NCBI GenBank assembly: GCA_039815945.1
Contig: JBCBYI010000080.1
Coordinates: 1 to 16,646, forward strand
DNA: 16,646 bases
Direction: 5' to 3'
Source of the DNA: UBA11606 sp039815945
GTDB taxonomy: Bacteria; Actinomycetota; Acidimicrobiia; Acidimicrobiales; Aldehydirespiratoraceae
The notes under the pieces are model-generated. The model was not told where the DNA came from, searched no databases, and was given only the letters and a program-made list of their open reading frames with translations. This document shows, in pieces, positions 7,551 to 14,796 of this stretch. The number at the start of each line of letters is the position of its first letter. Position 1 is the stretch's first letter. A program made the position numbers and the translations under genes.

Positions 7551-8884
7551 CCGAGCAGGTCGCGGACGATGTCGTGGTAGAAGCGCGTCGTCAGATCGAG
7601 CGACTCGAGATCGATGCGTTCGTTGTGGCCGTGGAACCGTGAGCCGAACTCGGCCGGGGTGAGGGTCGGGCTCAACAATCCCGCGCCGTAGGCGACCGCC
7701 CCGAGATCCCGGTGCACGCGTGCGTCGGTGAAGCCCACGCTGATCGTCGGTGCGATGCGGCTGGTGGGGAAGGGGTTGGCGACGGCCTTTTGCATCGAGT
7801 CCCACAGTGGCGTGTCGATCTGCGACTGGGTCGAGGGCTCCTCCAAGATGACCTCCACCGTGACCTGGTCGTACATGTCGCCGAGGGCCTGGCGGAGGTG
7901 CTCCTCGACATCCTCGTGGGTTTCGCCCGGCAGGGTGCGGATGTCGACGTCGATGTCGACGACGTCGGGGATGATGTTCGTCTTGGTCTGGCTGGCGACG
8001 ACGTTCGGCGAGAACGTCGTGTGGGTGCACGCATGCCAGCTGCCGGCGGGCGCCGAGGCGGGGAGCGTGGCGAGCGCCTCGTCGATGGCGCCCTCGTCGA
8101 GCAGCACCGCTCGCAGCTCGGGGTCGAGACCCATGGCGTCGACCTGAGGTCGCCAGTACTCGTGGAACGTGGGCGACGGGTTGTACTCGGCGATGCGCTG
8201 CACTACGGCGGCCGCCTTCACCACGGCGTTGTCGGAGCGGTACGGCCGCGACCCGTGGCCCGGCGTGCCCCGCACTCGCAGGCGGCGCCAGGCGACGCCC
8301 TTCTCTCCGACGACCATCGTGATGGCCGGGTCTTCCTCGCTCCCGATGTGGAGGCCGCCGTTCTCGGTGAGGAGGTAGTCGGTGGTGATGGCATCGGGGT
8401 GGTGTTCGCCCATCCATCGCGCCCCGTAGGCGCTGCCGGCCTCCTCGTCGGCGACTGCGAAGAAGACAAGGTCGCCCTTGAGACGGGTTCCGGAGCGGGC
8501 GATCGCCCGGGTGACGACGGCCATCGAGGCGGTGAGGTTAAGCATGTCGACCGCCCCGCGGCCCCACACCTCGTTGTCGATCACCTCGCCACCGAAGGGA
8601 TCCTCGTCCCAGCCGTCCGGGCTGATCGGCACGACGTCGGTATGGCCGTTCAGGCACAGGCTCGGCGCGTCGGGATCGGTGCCTTCGATGCGGGCGACGA
8701 GCGAGGTCCGTCCGGGGGCGGCGTGGTACTGCTGCACATCGACGCCGGTGCCTTCGAGGTAGGTGGTCAACACGTCGGCGTTGCGGATCTCCTGTCCCGA
8801 TTCCATGTGCCCGTCGTTCACGCAGGCGTTGCGGATCAGGGTCTGGAGGAGTTCGACGGTCTCGTCACCACGGGGTTCGGCCAT
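7547..8884 (-). CDS. M20 family zinc metallopeptidase (ArgE/DapE/ACY1/CPG2-like)
   Basis: 445 residues from ATG 8884; a GTG at 8929 would add 15 basic residues not typical of the family, whose members usually start shortly before a VELLQTLIR-type helix as here. The dinuclear metal site is intact: GHTD (His81, Asp83), GRGAVDM with bridging Asp113, DEE (general base and ligand Glu147/Glu148), LTENG Glu174 and the C-terminal FHGHNE His near 418. The inserted lid/dimerisation domain lies between, about residues 190-305, around the segment RLRVRGTPGHGSRPYRSDNAV. Members hydrolyse N-acyl amino acids, dipeptides or peptide-like amides in the cytoplasm; the exact substrate cannot be read from sequence. 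The gene converges on the GGT-like gene and shares the stop region with it. The likely start lacks a clear Shine-Dalgarno, so it may be leaderless or start at the upstream GTG. Confidence 0.93.
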   Translation of the reverse strand: MAEPRGDETVELLQTLIRNACVNDGHMESGQEIRNADVLTTYLEGTGVDVQQYHAAPGRTSLVARIEGTDPDAPSLCLNGHTDVVPISPDGWDEDPFGGEVIDNEVWGRGAVDMLNLTASMAVVTRAIARSGTRLKGDLVFFAVADEEAGSAYGARWMGEHHPDAITTDYLLTENGGLHIGSEEDPAITMVVGEKGVAWRRLRVRGTPGHGSRPYRSDNAVVKAAAVVQRIAEYNPSPTFHEYWRPQVDAMGLDPELRAVLLDEGAIDEALATLPASAPAGSWHACTHTTFSPNVVASQTKTNIIPDVVDIDVDIRTLPGETHEDVEEHLRQALGDMYDQVTVEVILEEPSTQSQIDTPLWDSMQKAVANPFPTSRIAPTISVGFTDARVHRDLGAVAYGAGLLSPTLTPAEFGSRFHGHNERIDLESLDLTTRFYHDIVRDLLG

Positions 8885-8952
8885 GACGCAGTTTGACCGA
8901 TTCTCACGTCGCGTTGGAGCCGTCTTCACCCGCTCGGTCCAGCATCGGCCCC

Positions 8953-9159
8953 ATGTCGTCGTTGTCGTCGGGTCGCCGCTGGTACGAACGGGTGGTCGTC
9001 GCCGCCATGGTCATCGTCGGATTCGGCGCCGGGTCGGTGGGCTTGAGCCTGCTCGCCGACGTCCGCGACGACCACGACCACGCCGCCGACCACGACCCGG
9101 CGAGGCGATCGTGGACCGGATGCGTGAGCGACGGATTTGCGTTGGCGACGCGCCGGTAG
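8953..9159 (+). CDS. Possible small single-pass membrane protein with His/Asp-rich tail
   Basis: 68 residues from ATG 8953. The basic SGRRWYER N-terminus is followed by one hydrophobic helix (VVVAAMVIVGFGAGSVGLSLLA, about residues 14-35), then an acidic, histidine-rich stretch DVRDDHDHAADHD and a short basic end. Charge distribution fits the N-terminus inside and the His/Asp tail outside. It sits divergent from the M20 gene and 55 bp before the HMGS-like gene on the same strand. There is no obvious Shine-Dalgarno, and the frame could be extended upstream to TTG 8893. I do not recognise a family. The topology argues for a real gene; length and weak start signals argue against. The His/Asp tail could bind metal (speculative). 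Confidence 0.42.
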   Translation: MSSLSSGRRWYERVVVAAMVIVGFGAGSVGLSLLADVRDDHDHAADHDPARRSWTGCVSDGFALATRR

Positions 9160-9214
9160 TCTGCTGACGCGGGGCTGGGCCAGCAGGGCTCGGCGTCATC
9201 GCGTCAGGAGCGCC

Positions 9215-10624
9215 ATGCGGGGCATCATCGCCGCCGGGACCCACATCCCGCACCACCGACTCGATCGCAGCGAGGTCGCGGCGTTCTTCGGCAAGGGCGG
9301 TGGACGAGGCCAGCGATCGGTCGCCTCCTATGACGAGGACACCACGACGATGGGCGTCGCCGCGGCTCGACGGGCTCTGGCCTCGGCCGACGTCGAACCG
9401 CAGGCCCTCTGGTTCGCCACCGCGTCGCCCGCGTATCTCGAGAAGACGAATGCCACCGCCGTGCACGCTGCGCTGCGGCTGGCGCCCGAGGTCGGTGCGC
9501 TCGACTTCGGCGGCGCCCTGCGTTGCGGTGCGGGCGCGCTCCGCACCGCACTCACCGCGGGCGTCACGACGCTCGTGGTCACCGCCGACCAGCGGGGCGG
9601 CCTGGCCACCTCGGCCGACGAAGCCGCCGGCGGCGACGGCGCCGCCGCGATCCTCGTCGGCGACGACACCGACGGTCCGGTCATCGCCGAGTATCTCGGC
9701 GCCGGTGTCGCGACCGAGGAGTTCCTCGAGCGCTGGCGGATTCCCGGCGGGGACCGATCCCGGGCGTGGGAGGAGCGCTTCGGCGAGGTCACCTACGCAC
9801 CGCTGATGAGTCAGGCCTGGGAACGGGCCCTCGCCGCCACCTCACTCACCGCCGACGATGTCGACAAGCTGATCGTCACCGGCACCCACGGCCGTGCCGT
9901 CACCCGCAACGCCAAGCGCCTCGGCGTGGGCGACGACGCCAAGGTCGACGATCTCGCCGGCTCGGTCGGCAACACCGGCACCGCCCATCCGCTGCTCGTG
10001 CTCGCTTCGGCGCTCGAGAACGCCTCGCCCGGCGAGACGATCGCGGTCATGACGCTCGCCGATGGCGTCGAGGTCATCGTGCTGCGCACGACCGACGCCA
10101 TCGCGTCGTACACGCCGGGGTCGTCGACGGCCGAGCAGATCGCGTCGGGCACGACCGTGTCGTACGGGACGTTCCTCTCGTGGCGGGGCATGGTCTCGGT
10201 CGAGCCGCCCAACCGGCCGTTGCCCAACCGGCCGTCCGCCGCGGCGTCGCACCGTCGCGACGACTGGAAGTTCGGGTTCGTCGGCAGCCGAGATCGAAGC
10301 TCCGGCATGATCCACCTCCCGCCGGCCCGGGTGTCGGAGAAGGGTGGCGCCGTCGACGACATGGAGCCGGTGCCGATGGCCGACACCCTCGGCACGGTCG
10401 TGAGCTTCACGATCGACAAGCTCGTCTACTCGCCGAGCCCGCCGGTGGTGTTCGCCATCGTCGACTTCGACGGCGGGGGTCGAGCCCCACTCGAGCTCGC
10501 CGACTGCGGACCCGACGAGATCGAGGTCGGCCTGCGGGTGCGGCCGACCTTTCGGCGGCTCTTCACCGCCGATGAGATCCACAACTACTTCTGGAAGGTC
10601 GAACCGGTGAGGGGGACCCCGTAA
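9215..10624 (+). CDS. HMG-CoA-synthase-like (thiolase-fold) domain fused to DUF35 OB-fold domain
   Basis: 469 residues from ATG 9215, with AGGAG four bases upstream; the longer frame from 9137 adds an Arg-rich leader that looks untranslated. Residues 1 to about 310 resemble archaeal-type HMG-CoA synthase/KAS III. The nucleophile is Cys104 in GGALRCGAGAL (compare archaeal ACKAGTA), THGRAVTRNAKRLG is near 225-240, and GSVGNTGTAHPLLVLASAL occupies the usual active-site Asn loop. The Glu of the HMGS GSES/ATES motif is Ala70 here (FATASPAYLEK). Residues about 350-460 match DUF35: a zinc-ribbon-like segment whose four expected cysteines are all replaced (SRDRSSG...PPARVSEKGG), then an OB-fold (TLGTVVSFTIDKLVYSPSPP...). 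A short repeat-rich linker lies before it. The stop overlaps the thiolase ATG, so the two are translationally coupled. The domains are clear; the acyl-CoA substrate is not, and genuine HMG-CoA formation is doubtful without the Glu. Confidence 0.9.
   Translation: MRGIIAAGTHIPHHRLDRSEVAAFFGKGGGRGQRSVASYDEDTTTMGVAAARRALASADVEPQALWFATASPAYLEKTNATAVHAALRLAPEVGALDFGGALRCGAGALRTALTAGVTTLVVTADQRGGLATSADEAAGGDGAAAILVGDDTDGPVIAEYLGAGVATEEFLERWRIPGGDRSRAWEERFGEVTYAPLMSQAWERALAATSLTADDVDKLIVTGTHGRAVTRNAKRLGVGDDAKVDDLAGSVGNTGTAHPLLVLASALENASPGETIAVMTLADGVEVIVLRTTDAIASYTPGSSTAEQIASGTTVSYGTFLSWRGMVSVEPPNRPLPNRPSAAASHRRDDWKFGFVGSRDRSSGMIHLPPARVSEKGGAVDDMEPVPMADTLGTVVSFTIDKLVYSPSPPVVFAIVDFDGGGRAPLELADCGPDEIEVGLRVRPTFRRLFTADEIHNYFWKVEPVRGTP
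10207..10236 (+). repeat. 15-bp perfect-but-one tandem duplication in linker of HMGS-like/DUF35 fusion
   Basis: Two adjacent 15-base units, GCCCAACCGGCCGTT and GCCCAACCGGCCGTC, differ only at the last base. They encode the PNRPLPNRP segment in the linker between the thiolase-fold and OB-fold domains. The length is a multiple of three, so the frame is kept. A recent in-frame duplication (replication slippage) is the simplest explanation. Confidence 0.85.
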
Positions 10625-11817
10625 TGGCGTCGCACGGCATCAAGGACCAGGTCGCGATCATCGGGATGGGCTGCACGCCCTTCACCGAGCACTGGGACAA
10701 GTCGCTCGACGATCTGATCATCGACGCGGCCCAGCTCACGTACGAATCGGCCGGCATCAGCCAGGACGACGTCGACGCCTTCTGGTTCGGCACGTCGCAG
10801 TCGGCGGCGTCGGGCCTCGCCATGGGTGGGCCGTTGAAGATCCACGGCAAGCCGATCACGCGGGTCGAGAACTACTGCACGACCGGTTCCGAGGCGATGC
10901 GCAACGCCGCCTACGCGGTCGCGTCGGGCGCCTACGACGTCGTGATGGCCCTCGGCGCGGAGAAGGTGAAGGACGGCGGCTACCAGGGTCTCAACGCCTT
11001 CCCGATCCCGACCGACGGCACCCAGCGCACGCTCACCGCGGCAGGGATGTTCAGCTTGATCCTCCCGGCGTACGCCGAGAAGTACGGCGTCGACGAGGAC
11101 GAGATCCGCTACTCGGTCGCCAAGATCGCCGAGAAGAACCATTTCAACGGCGCCCGCAACCCGCTCGCCCAGTTCCGTCGCGAGACCAGCGCCGAGCAGA
11201 TCTGCCAGATGGCCGCGGTCGCCGGTCGGCTCTCGGTCTTCGACTGCGCCGGCGTGGCCGACGGTGCCGCTGCGGTGATCATGTGCCGGGCCGAGGACGC
11301 CCACAAGTACACCGACAACGCCCTGTACGTGAAGGCGCTGTCGTTCGTCGCCGGCACCGGCGCGGGCTCGCTCGACCCCGACTACGACTACACGACCCTG
11401 CCCGAGTGTGCGTGGTCGGCCGACGACGCCTATGCCCAGGCCGGTGTCACCTCACCGCGCGACGAGATCGCCGTCGCCGAGGTGCACGACTGCTTCACGC
11501 CCACCGAGCTGGTGCTGATGGAGGACCTCGGGTTCTCCGACCCGGGCCAGGCCTGGCAGGACGTGCTCGACGGCGCGTTCCGCCTCGACGGTCGTCTGCC
11601 GGTCAACAGCGACGGCGGCCTGAAGGCCTTCGGCCACCCGGTCGGCGCATCAGGCCTGCGGATGCTCTACGAAATCTGGCTGCAGCTGCGCGGTGAGGCG
11701 CCCGAGGCGCGACGCATCGCCGACCACGGCCGCAAGCTCGGCCTGGTGCACAACCTGGGTGGCTATCCCGGCGAGATGGTGAGCTTCGTCGGGATCTACG
11801 GCACCGAGCTCGGCTGA
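10624..11817 (+). CDS. Thiolase-family lipid-transfer protein (SCP2/SCPx-type acyl-CoA thiolase)
   Basis: 397 residues from ATG 10624, whose A is the last base of the preceding TAA stop (TAATG). The thiolase fold is shown by Cys85 in NYCTTGSEAMRNA (nucleophile), ASGAYDVVMALGAEKVKD, His288 in EVHDCFTPTE (where classical thiolases have NEAFA), and His338 in GGLKAFGHPVGASG. The second catalytic Cys of biosynthetic thiolases (the C-terminal CxGGG motif) is replaced by VHNLGGYPGEM, as in SCP2/SCPx-like and archaeal HMGCS-associated thiolases. The reaction would be Claisen condensation or thiolytic/retro-aldol cleavage of an acyl-CoA in the cytoplasm. Coupling to the HMGS-like/DUF35 fusion strongly suggests a complex, as with archaeal thiolase/HMGCS/DUF35 and actinobacterial sterol-side-chain Ltp/DUF35 pairs. 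The substrate is unknown. Confidence 0.93.
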   Translation: MASHGIKDQVAIIGMGCTPFTEHWDKSLDDLIIDAAQLTYESAGISQDDVDAFWFGTSQSAASGLAMGGPLKIHGKPITRVENYCTTGSEAMRNAAYAVASGAYDVVMALGAEKVKDGGYQGLNAFPIPTDGTQRTLTAAGMFSLILPAYAEKYGVDEDEIRYSVAKIAEKNHFNGARNPLAQFRRETSAEQICQMAAVAGRLSVFDCAGVADGAAAVIMCRAEDAHKYTDNALYVKALSFVAGTGAGSLDPDYDYTTLPECAWSADDAYAQAGVTSPRDEIAVAEVHDCFTPTELVLMEDLGFSDPGQAWQDVLDGAFRLDGRLPVNSDGGLKAFGHPVGASGLRMLYEIWLQLRGEAPEARRIADHGRKLGLVHNLGGYPGEMVSFVGIYGTELG

Positions 11818-11871
11818 TCCGTTCCGTGCCCGGCCACCCGGTCGAGAGGCGGCCGAGCCGAGCGGGGAGGG

Positions 11872-14706
11872 TCAGACCGGCGCGTTGCGCACGGTCTGCG
11901 GCGAGTAGGCCGTGGTCGTGTTGTTGTTGCCGAGCTGGCCGTAGAAGTTGTTGCCCCAGCACTTGCTGACCTTGTCGGCGTACAGCACGCAGGAGCTATT
12001 CGACCCGATGTCGACGGCGACGACGGCCGGATCGCCGGCGTCGAGGTCGACGTCGATCAGCGTCACCGGGGTTGTGACGTAGTCACCCGGCTGGCCCATC
12101 AGCTGGTAGTCCGGGTCGTAGCCCCAGCAGCTGAGGTCGCCCGACTCGTGGACGACACACGTCTGGAGCCGGCCCATCTCGACGGCGACGGCGTCGTCGA
12201 TGCCGAGGACCTTGGCCGGGACCGAGGTGTCTTGGCCGATGCCGTACGTGCCGTTGCCGATCTGGGCGTAGCGGTTGTAGCCCCAGCAGCTGACGGTGCC
12301 GTCGTAGTGCAGGGCACAGAAGTTCGAGCTGCCCGCTTCGAGCTCCTTCACGTCGGTGAGCCCAGGGATCGGGGCGAGTTCGTTGCGGCCGGTCTCGGTA
12401 CCGTCACCGAGCTGGCCCCGGCTGTTGTTGCCCCAGCACTCGACGGTGCCGTCGGCGATCACGAAGCAGCGGCTCGTGCCGGTCACGGCGACGTCGACGA
12501 CCGAGGCGAGGCCCGGATCACGCGGCGACTGCCGGGGCCGGTACGAGCTTTCGGTGGCGTACTCGTCGCCCCAGCAGCGGGCGGTGAAGTCTTCGAGCAC
12601 GACACAGACAGCACCGAAACCGGGGCTGGGGCTGCCCGCCACCTCGAAGGTGCGCACCGGCTGGTTGAGACCGCTCATGATCCGCGGATCGTCGTAGTAG
12701 TCCGACGTGGTACTTCCCCTGGGCACGTCGCCCCAGCAGCGCAGCGAGCCATCGTCGTAGAGCGCACACCCCTGGTTCGAGTCCATCTGGACCTCGATCG
12801 CGTTGAGCGGCGTGCCGTCGTTGAGGGTCTCACGGCCGTGCGACACGAGCGACGAACGGTTGGTCTGGGTGCCGTCGCCGAGTTGGCCCTCGTCGTTCAA
12901 GCCGACGCACTCGACGATGCCGGCGATGATCGTGCACATCGCCGCCCGGCCCATCGCGATGTCGGTGGGCTGGGCGATGCCGGGGGCGACGAAGTCGAAG
13001 TCCGGATCGTCGTCCCCCGGGAACGGATCGCCGGCCGTCTCCGCGTCGGCGAGTCGATAGCGAAGCAGATCGATCTCGGCGAACTGCACCTCGCCTTCCC
13101 AGAACCACAGGTCGAAGCTGGCGCCGACCGAGGCTCGGAGACCGGCGTCGATCGCCCACCACGGATCGTCGATCTGGGCGGTCACGGTGAAGAAGGGACC
13201 GAGGGTCGCGTACGGGCCCCCACGGCCGTACACGAGCATGTCGAGGCGGGCGCCGATCTGAATGTCGAGCACGGCCTCGCCACCGAAGAACGGGTCGAGG
13301 GAGGTCTCGGCGTCGCCGGGAGCGTCGTACACGACGCCCCACGTGCCCTGGGCGTACTCGACGGTCACGCCGACCGTCTCCTCCCAGACGAAGGCGACAC
13401 CGGCCTCGGCGGTGAAGCTGGCCGAGATCTCGCCGAAGAACGAGATCTCCGGTTCGATCCACACCGGGATCGAACCGACCCAGAACTTGATCGGCTTGAG
13501 TTCCTTCGGCGTGGTGCTGATGGCAGCGCTGCAGTTGATCGCGCCGCCGACTTCGGCGGTGATGTCGGCGGTGATGGTGACGCCGAAGCCGACGGCGGCC
13601 TCAACGCCGTCGCCCGGGGACCACGAGCCTTCGAGGGTGAGCCACGGCTCAACACCGAGGCCGGCGGTCACGGTGATCCCCGCGGAACCGCCACAGCCCA
13701 TCTCGGGATCCTCGAAGACGTCCTCGAGCAGGCCTTGGAGCGCGAGCAGCCCTTCCTGGTTCTCCTCGAGACTCATGTCGACGACGAACTCACCGTCGGC
13801 CACCACCTCTTCGAGGACCGCTGGCTCGGTGACGACGGTGTCGCCGTCGACCTCGACGACCTTGCCGAGGAAGCCGTCGGGGGTCTCTTCGGTCGCGTCG
13901 AGGGCGACGATGTCGCCGGTCTCGGGCACGTCGTCACCTTGCCACTCGATCTCGGACTCGCCGGTCTCGGACAGCATGGTGAACTCGACGTCGGCCTCTT
14001 CGGCGACGACCGTGGTGTCCTCGTCGACCCGGTTGGTGCCGAGCTCGTCGGGGTCGGGTTCGCCGGCCAGGCGCCACAGGAACGTCGCCATCTGGGCCCG
14101 GGTCACGACGTCGTCGGGTGAGAACGTGGTGTCGGTCGTGCCGGTGGTGATGCCGCGGTCGAACAGCCACCGGACCGCGTCGTACCACCACGTGCCCGCC
14201 GGGTTGTCGACGAACGGATTGGCGGCGTCGCTTGGCGGTTCGCCCGCGAGCCGGTACAGGAACGTCGCCATCTGCTTGCGGGTGACGACGTCGCCGGGGG
14301 AGTAGGTGGTGTCGCTCGTCCCGGTCGTGATGCCGCGGTCGACCAGCACCGACACGGGACCGTCGTAGTAGGCGCCGGCGGGAACGTCGTCGAAGCCGTG
14401 GCCGCCGGGCTCACCTTCGGTTTGGAGGTAGCGGGCGATGAAGGCGGCCATCTGCGCCCGCGTGACCGTTTCGGCGGGCGAGAAGGTGGTCTCCGAGGTC
14501 CCGGTAGTGATCTCGGTGGCCGCCAGCCAGGCGACGGCATCGCTGTACCAGACGCCGTCGGGGACGTCGTCGAACCCGGGCGCCGCGGCGGCGGGTGTGA
14601 CCGCCGGTGGTGCCGTGGTCAGCAGCGCTGAGAAGAGCGAGGCGACGAGGATCATCAGCAGCGGGAGTCGCGCCGAGGCGCGAAGACGTGACGGTTCGGT
14701 GGCCAT
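11872..14706 (-). CDS. Secreted surface protein with three SLH domains and seven RCC1-type repeats
   Basis: 944 residues from ATG 14706, chosen because a signal peptide begins there: basic RLRASARLP, hydrophobic LLMILVASLFSALL, Ala-rich cleavage region near 40-43. A frame start at 14757 would hide it. Three SLH repeats follow at about 45-93, 105-153 and 165-213 (FDDVP...WYSDAV, ITTGT, FSP, VTRAQMA), which normally bind cell-wall polymers. Residues about 230-575 are acidic and beta-rich (GITVTAGLGVEPWLTLEG, GASFDLWFWEGEVQF) and unrecognised. Residues about 585-940 carry seven RCC1-like repeats, several with CWGNNxxGQLG; each has a Cys pair spaced 8-9 residues, enough for one seven-bladed propeller. 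The protein is probably cell-wall-attached and binds something through the propeller; the ligand is unknown. The gene is convergent with the thiolase gene (54-bp gap) and follows DUF2071 on the same strand. Confidence 0.92.
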   Translation of the reverse strand: MATEPSRLRASARLPLLMILVASLFSALLTTAPPAVTPAAAAPGFDDVPDGVWYSDAVAWLAATEITTGTSETTFSPAETVTRAQMAAFIARYLQTEGEPGGHGFDDVPAGAYYDGPVSVLVDRGITTGTSDTTYSPGDVVTRKQMATFLYRLAGEPPSDAANPFVDNPAGTWWYDAVRWLFDRGITTGTTDTTFSPDDVVTRAQMATFLWRLAGEPDPDELGTNRVDEDTTVVAEEADVEFTMLSETGESEIEWQGDDVPETGDIVALDATEETPDGFLGKVVEVDGDTVVTEPAVLEEVVADGEFVVDMSLEENQEGLLALQGLLEDVFEDPEMGCGGSAGITVTAGLGVEPWLTLEGSWSPGDGVEAAVGFGVTITADITAEVGGAINCSAAISTTPKELKPIKFWVGSIPVWIEPEISFFGEISASFTAEAGVAFVWEETVGVTVEYAQGTWGVVYDAPGDAETSLDPFFGGEAVLDIQIGARLDMLVYGRGGPYATLGPFFTVTAQIDDPWWAIDAGLRASVGASFDLWFWEGEVQFAEIDLLRYRLADAETAGDPFPGDDDPDFDFVAPGIAQPTDIAMGRAAMCTIIAGIVECVGLNDEGQLGDGTQTNRSSLVSHGRETLNDGTPLNAIEVQMDSNQGCALYDDGSLRCWGDVPRGSTTSDYYDDPRIMSGLNQPVRTFEVAGSPSPGFGAVCVVLEDFTARCWGDEYATESSYRPRQSPRDPGLASVVDVAVTGTSRCFVIADGTVECWGNNSRGQLGDGTETGRNELAPIPGLTDVKELEAGSSNFCALHYDGTVSCWGYNRYAQIGNGTYGIGQDTSVPAKVLGIDDAVAVEMGRLQTCVVHESGDLSCWGYDPDYQLMGQPGDYVTTPVTLIDVDLDAGDPAVVAVDIGSNSSCVLYADKVSKCWGNNFYGQLGNNNTTTAYSPQTVRNAPV

Positions 14707-14753
14707 GTCGCCGACGGTACGGATGGGAGCTCGCGCCGAAAATGGTGCAGGCG

Positions 14754-14766
14754 CCACGATTCGTGG
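14754..14766. promoter_or_regulatory. Perfect inverted repeat upstream of the SLH/RCC1 gene
   Basis: CCACGA-T-TCGTGG has 6-bp arms around a single central base. It lies 48-60 bp upstream of the SLH/RCC1 start codon at 14706 and downstream of the DUF2071 stop, a reasonable position for an operator. It abuts the hairpin at 14766-14783. The role is inferred from position and symmetry only. Confidence 0.3.
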
Positions 14767-14783
14767 GGGAGGCAGGCCTCCCC
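14766..14783 (-). terminator. GC-rich hairpin after the DUF2071 gene (possible terminator)
   Basis: GGGGAGG-CAGG-CCTCCCC forms a perfect 7-bp stem with a 4-base loop, 13 bases beyond the DUF2071 stop codon in the direction of transcription. No T-run follows on the minus strand, so it is not a textbook intrinsic terminator, but U-less hairpins are common in GC-rich actinobacteria. It separates DUF2071 from the SLH/RCC1 gene. Confidence 0.4.
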
Positions 14784-14796
14784 AGGCGCCGGCGTC

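Noticed and set aside
6240..8417. Long minus-strand open frame (725 codons) spanning two genes
   Set aside because: It runs antisense to the GGT-like gene and out of frame within the M20 gene, crossing their convergent stops; it is Arg/Gly/His-rich without recognisable domains.
8893..8898. TTGACC as a -35 box for a plus-strand promoter
   Set aside because: No acceptable -10 hexamer lies 16-19 bases downstream.
11818..11871. Terminator between the convergent thiolase and SLH/RCC1 genes
   Set aside because: Only a weak 5-bp GC stem with a long loop is visible and no T-run on either strand.
12148..14121. Long plus-strand open frame (657 codons)
   Set aside because: It is antisense to the SLH/RCC1 gene; the composition is typical of a high-GC shadow frame.
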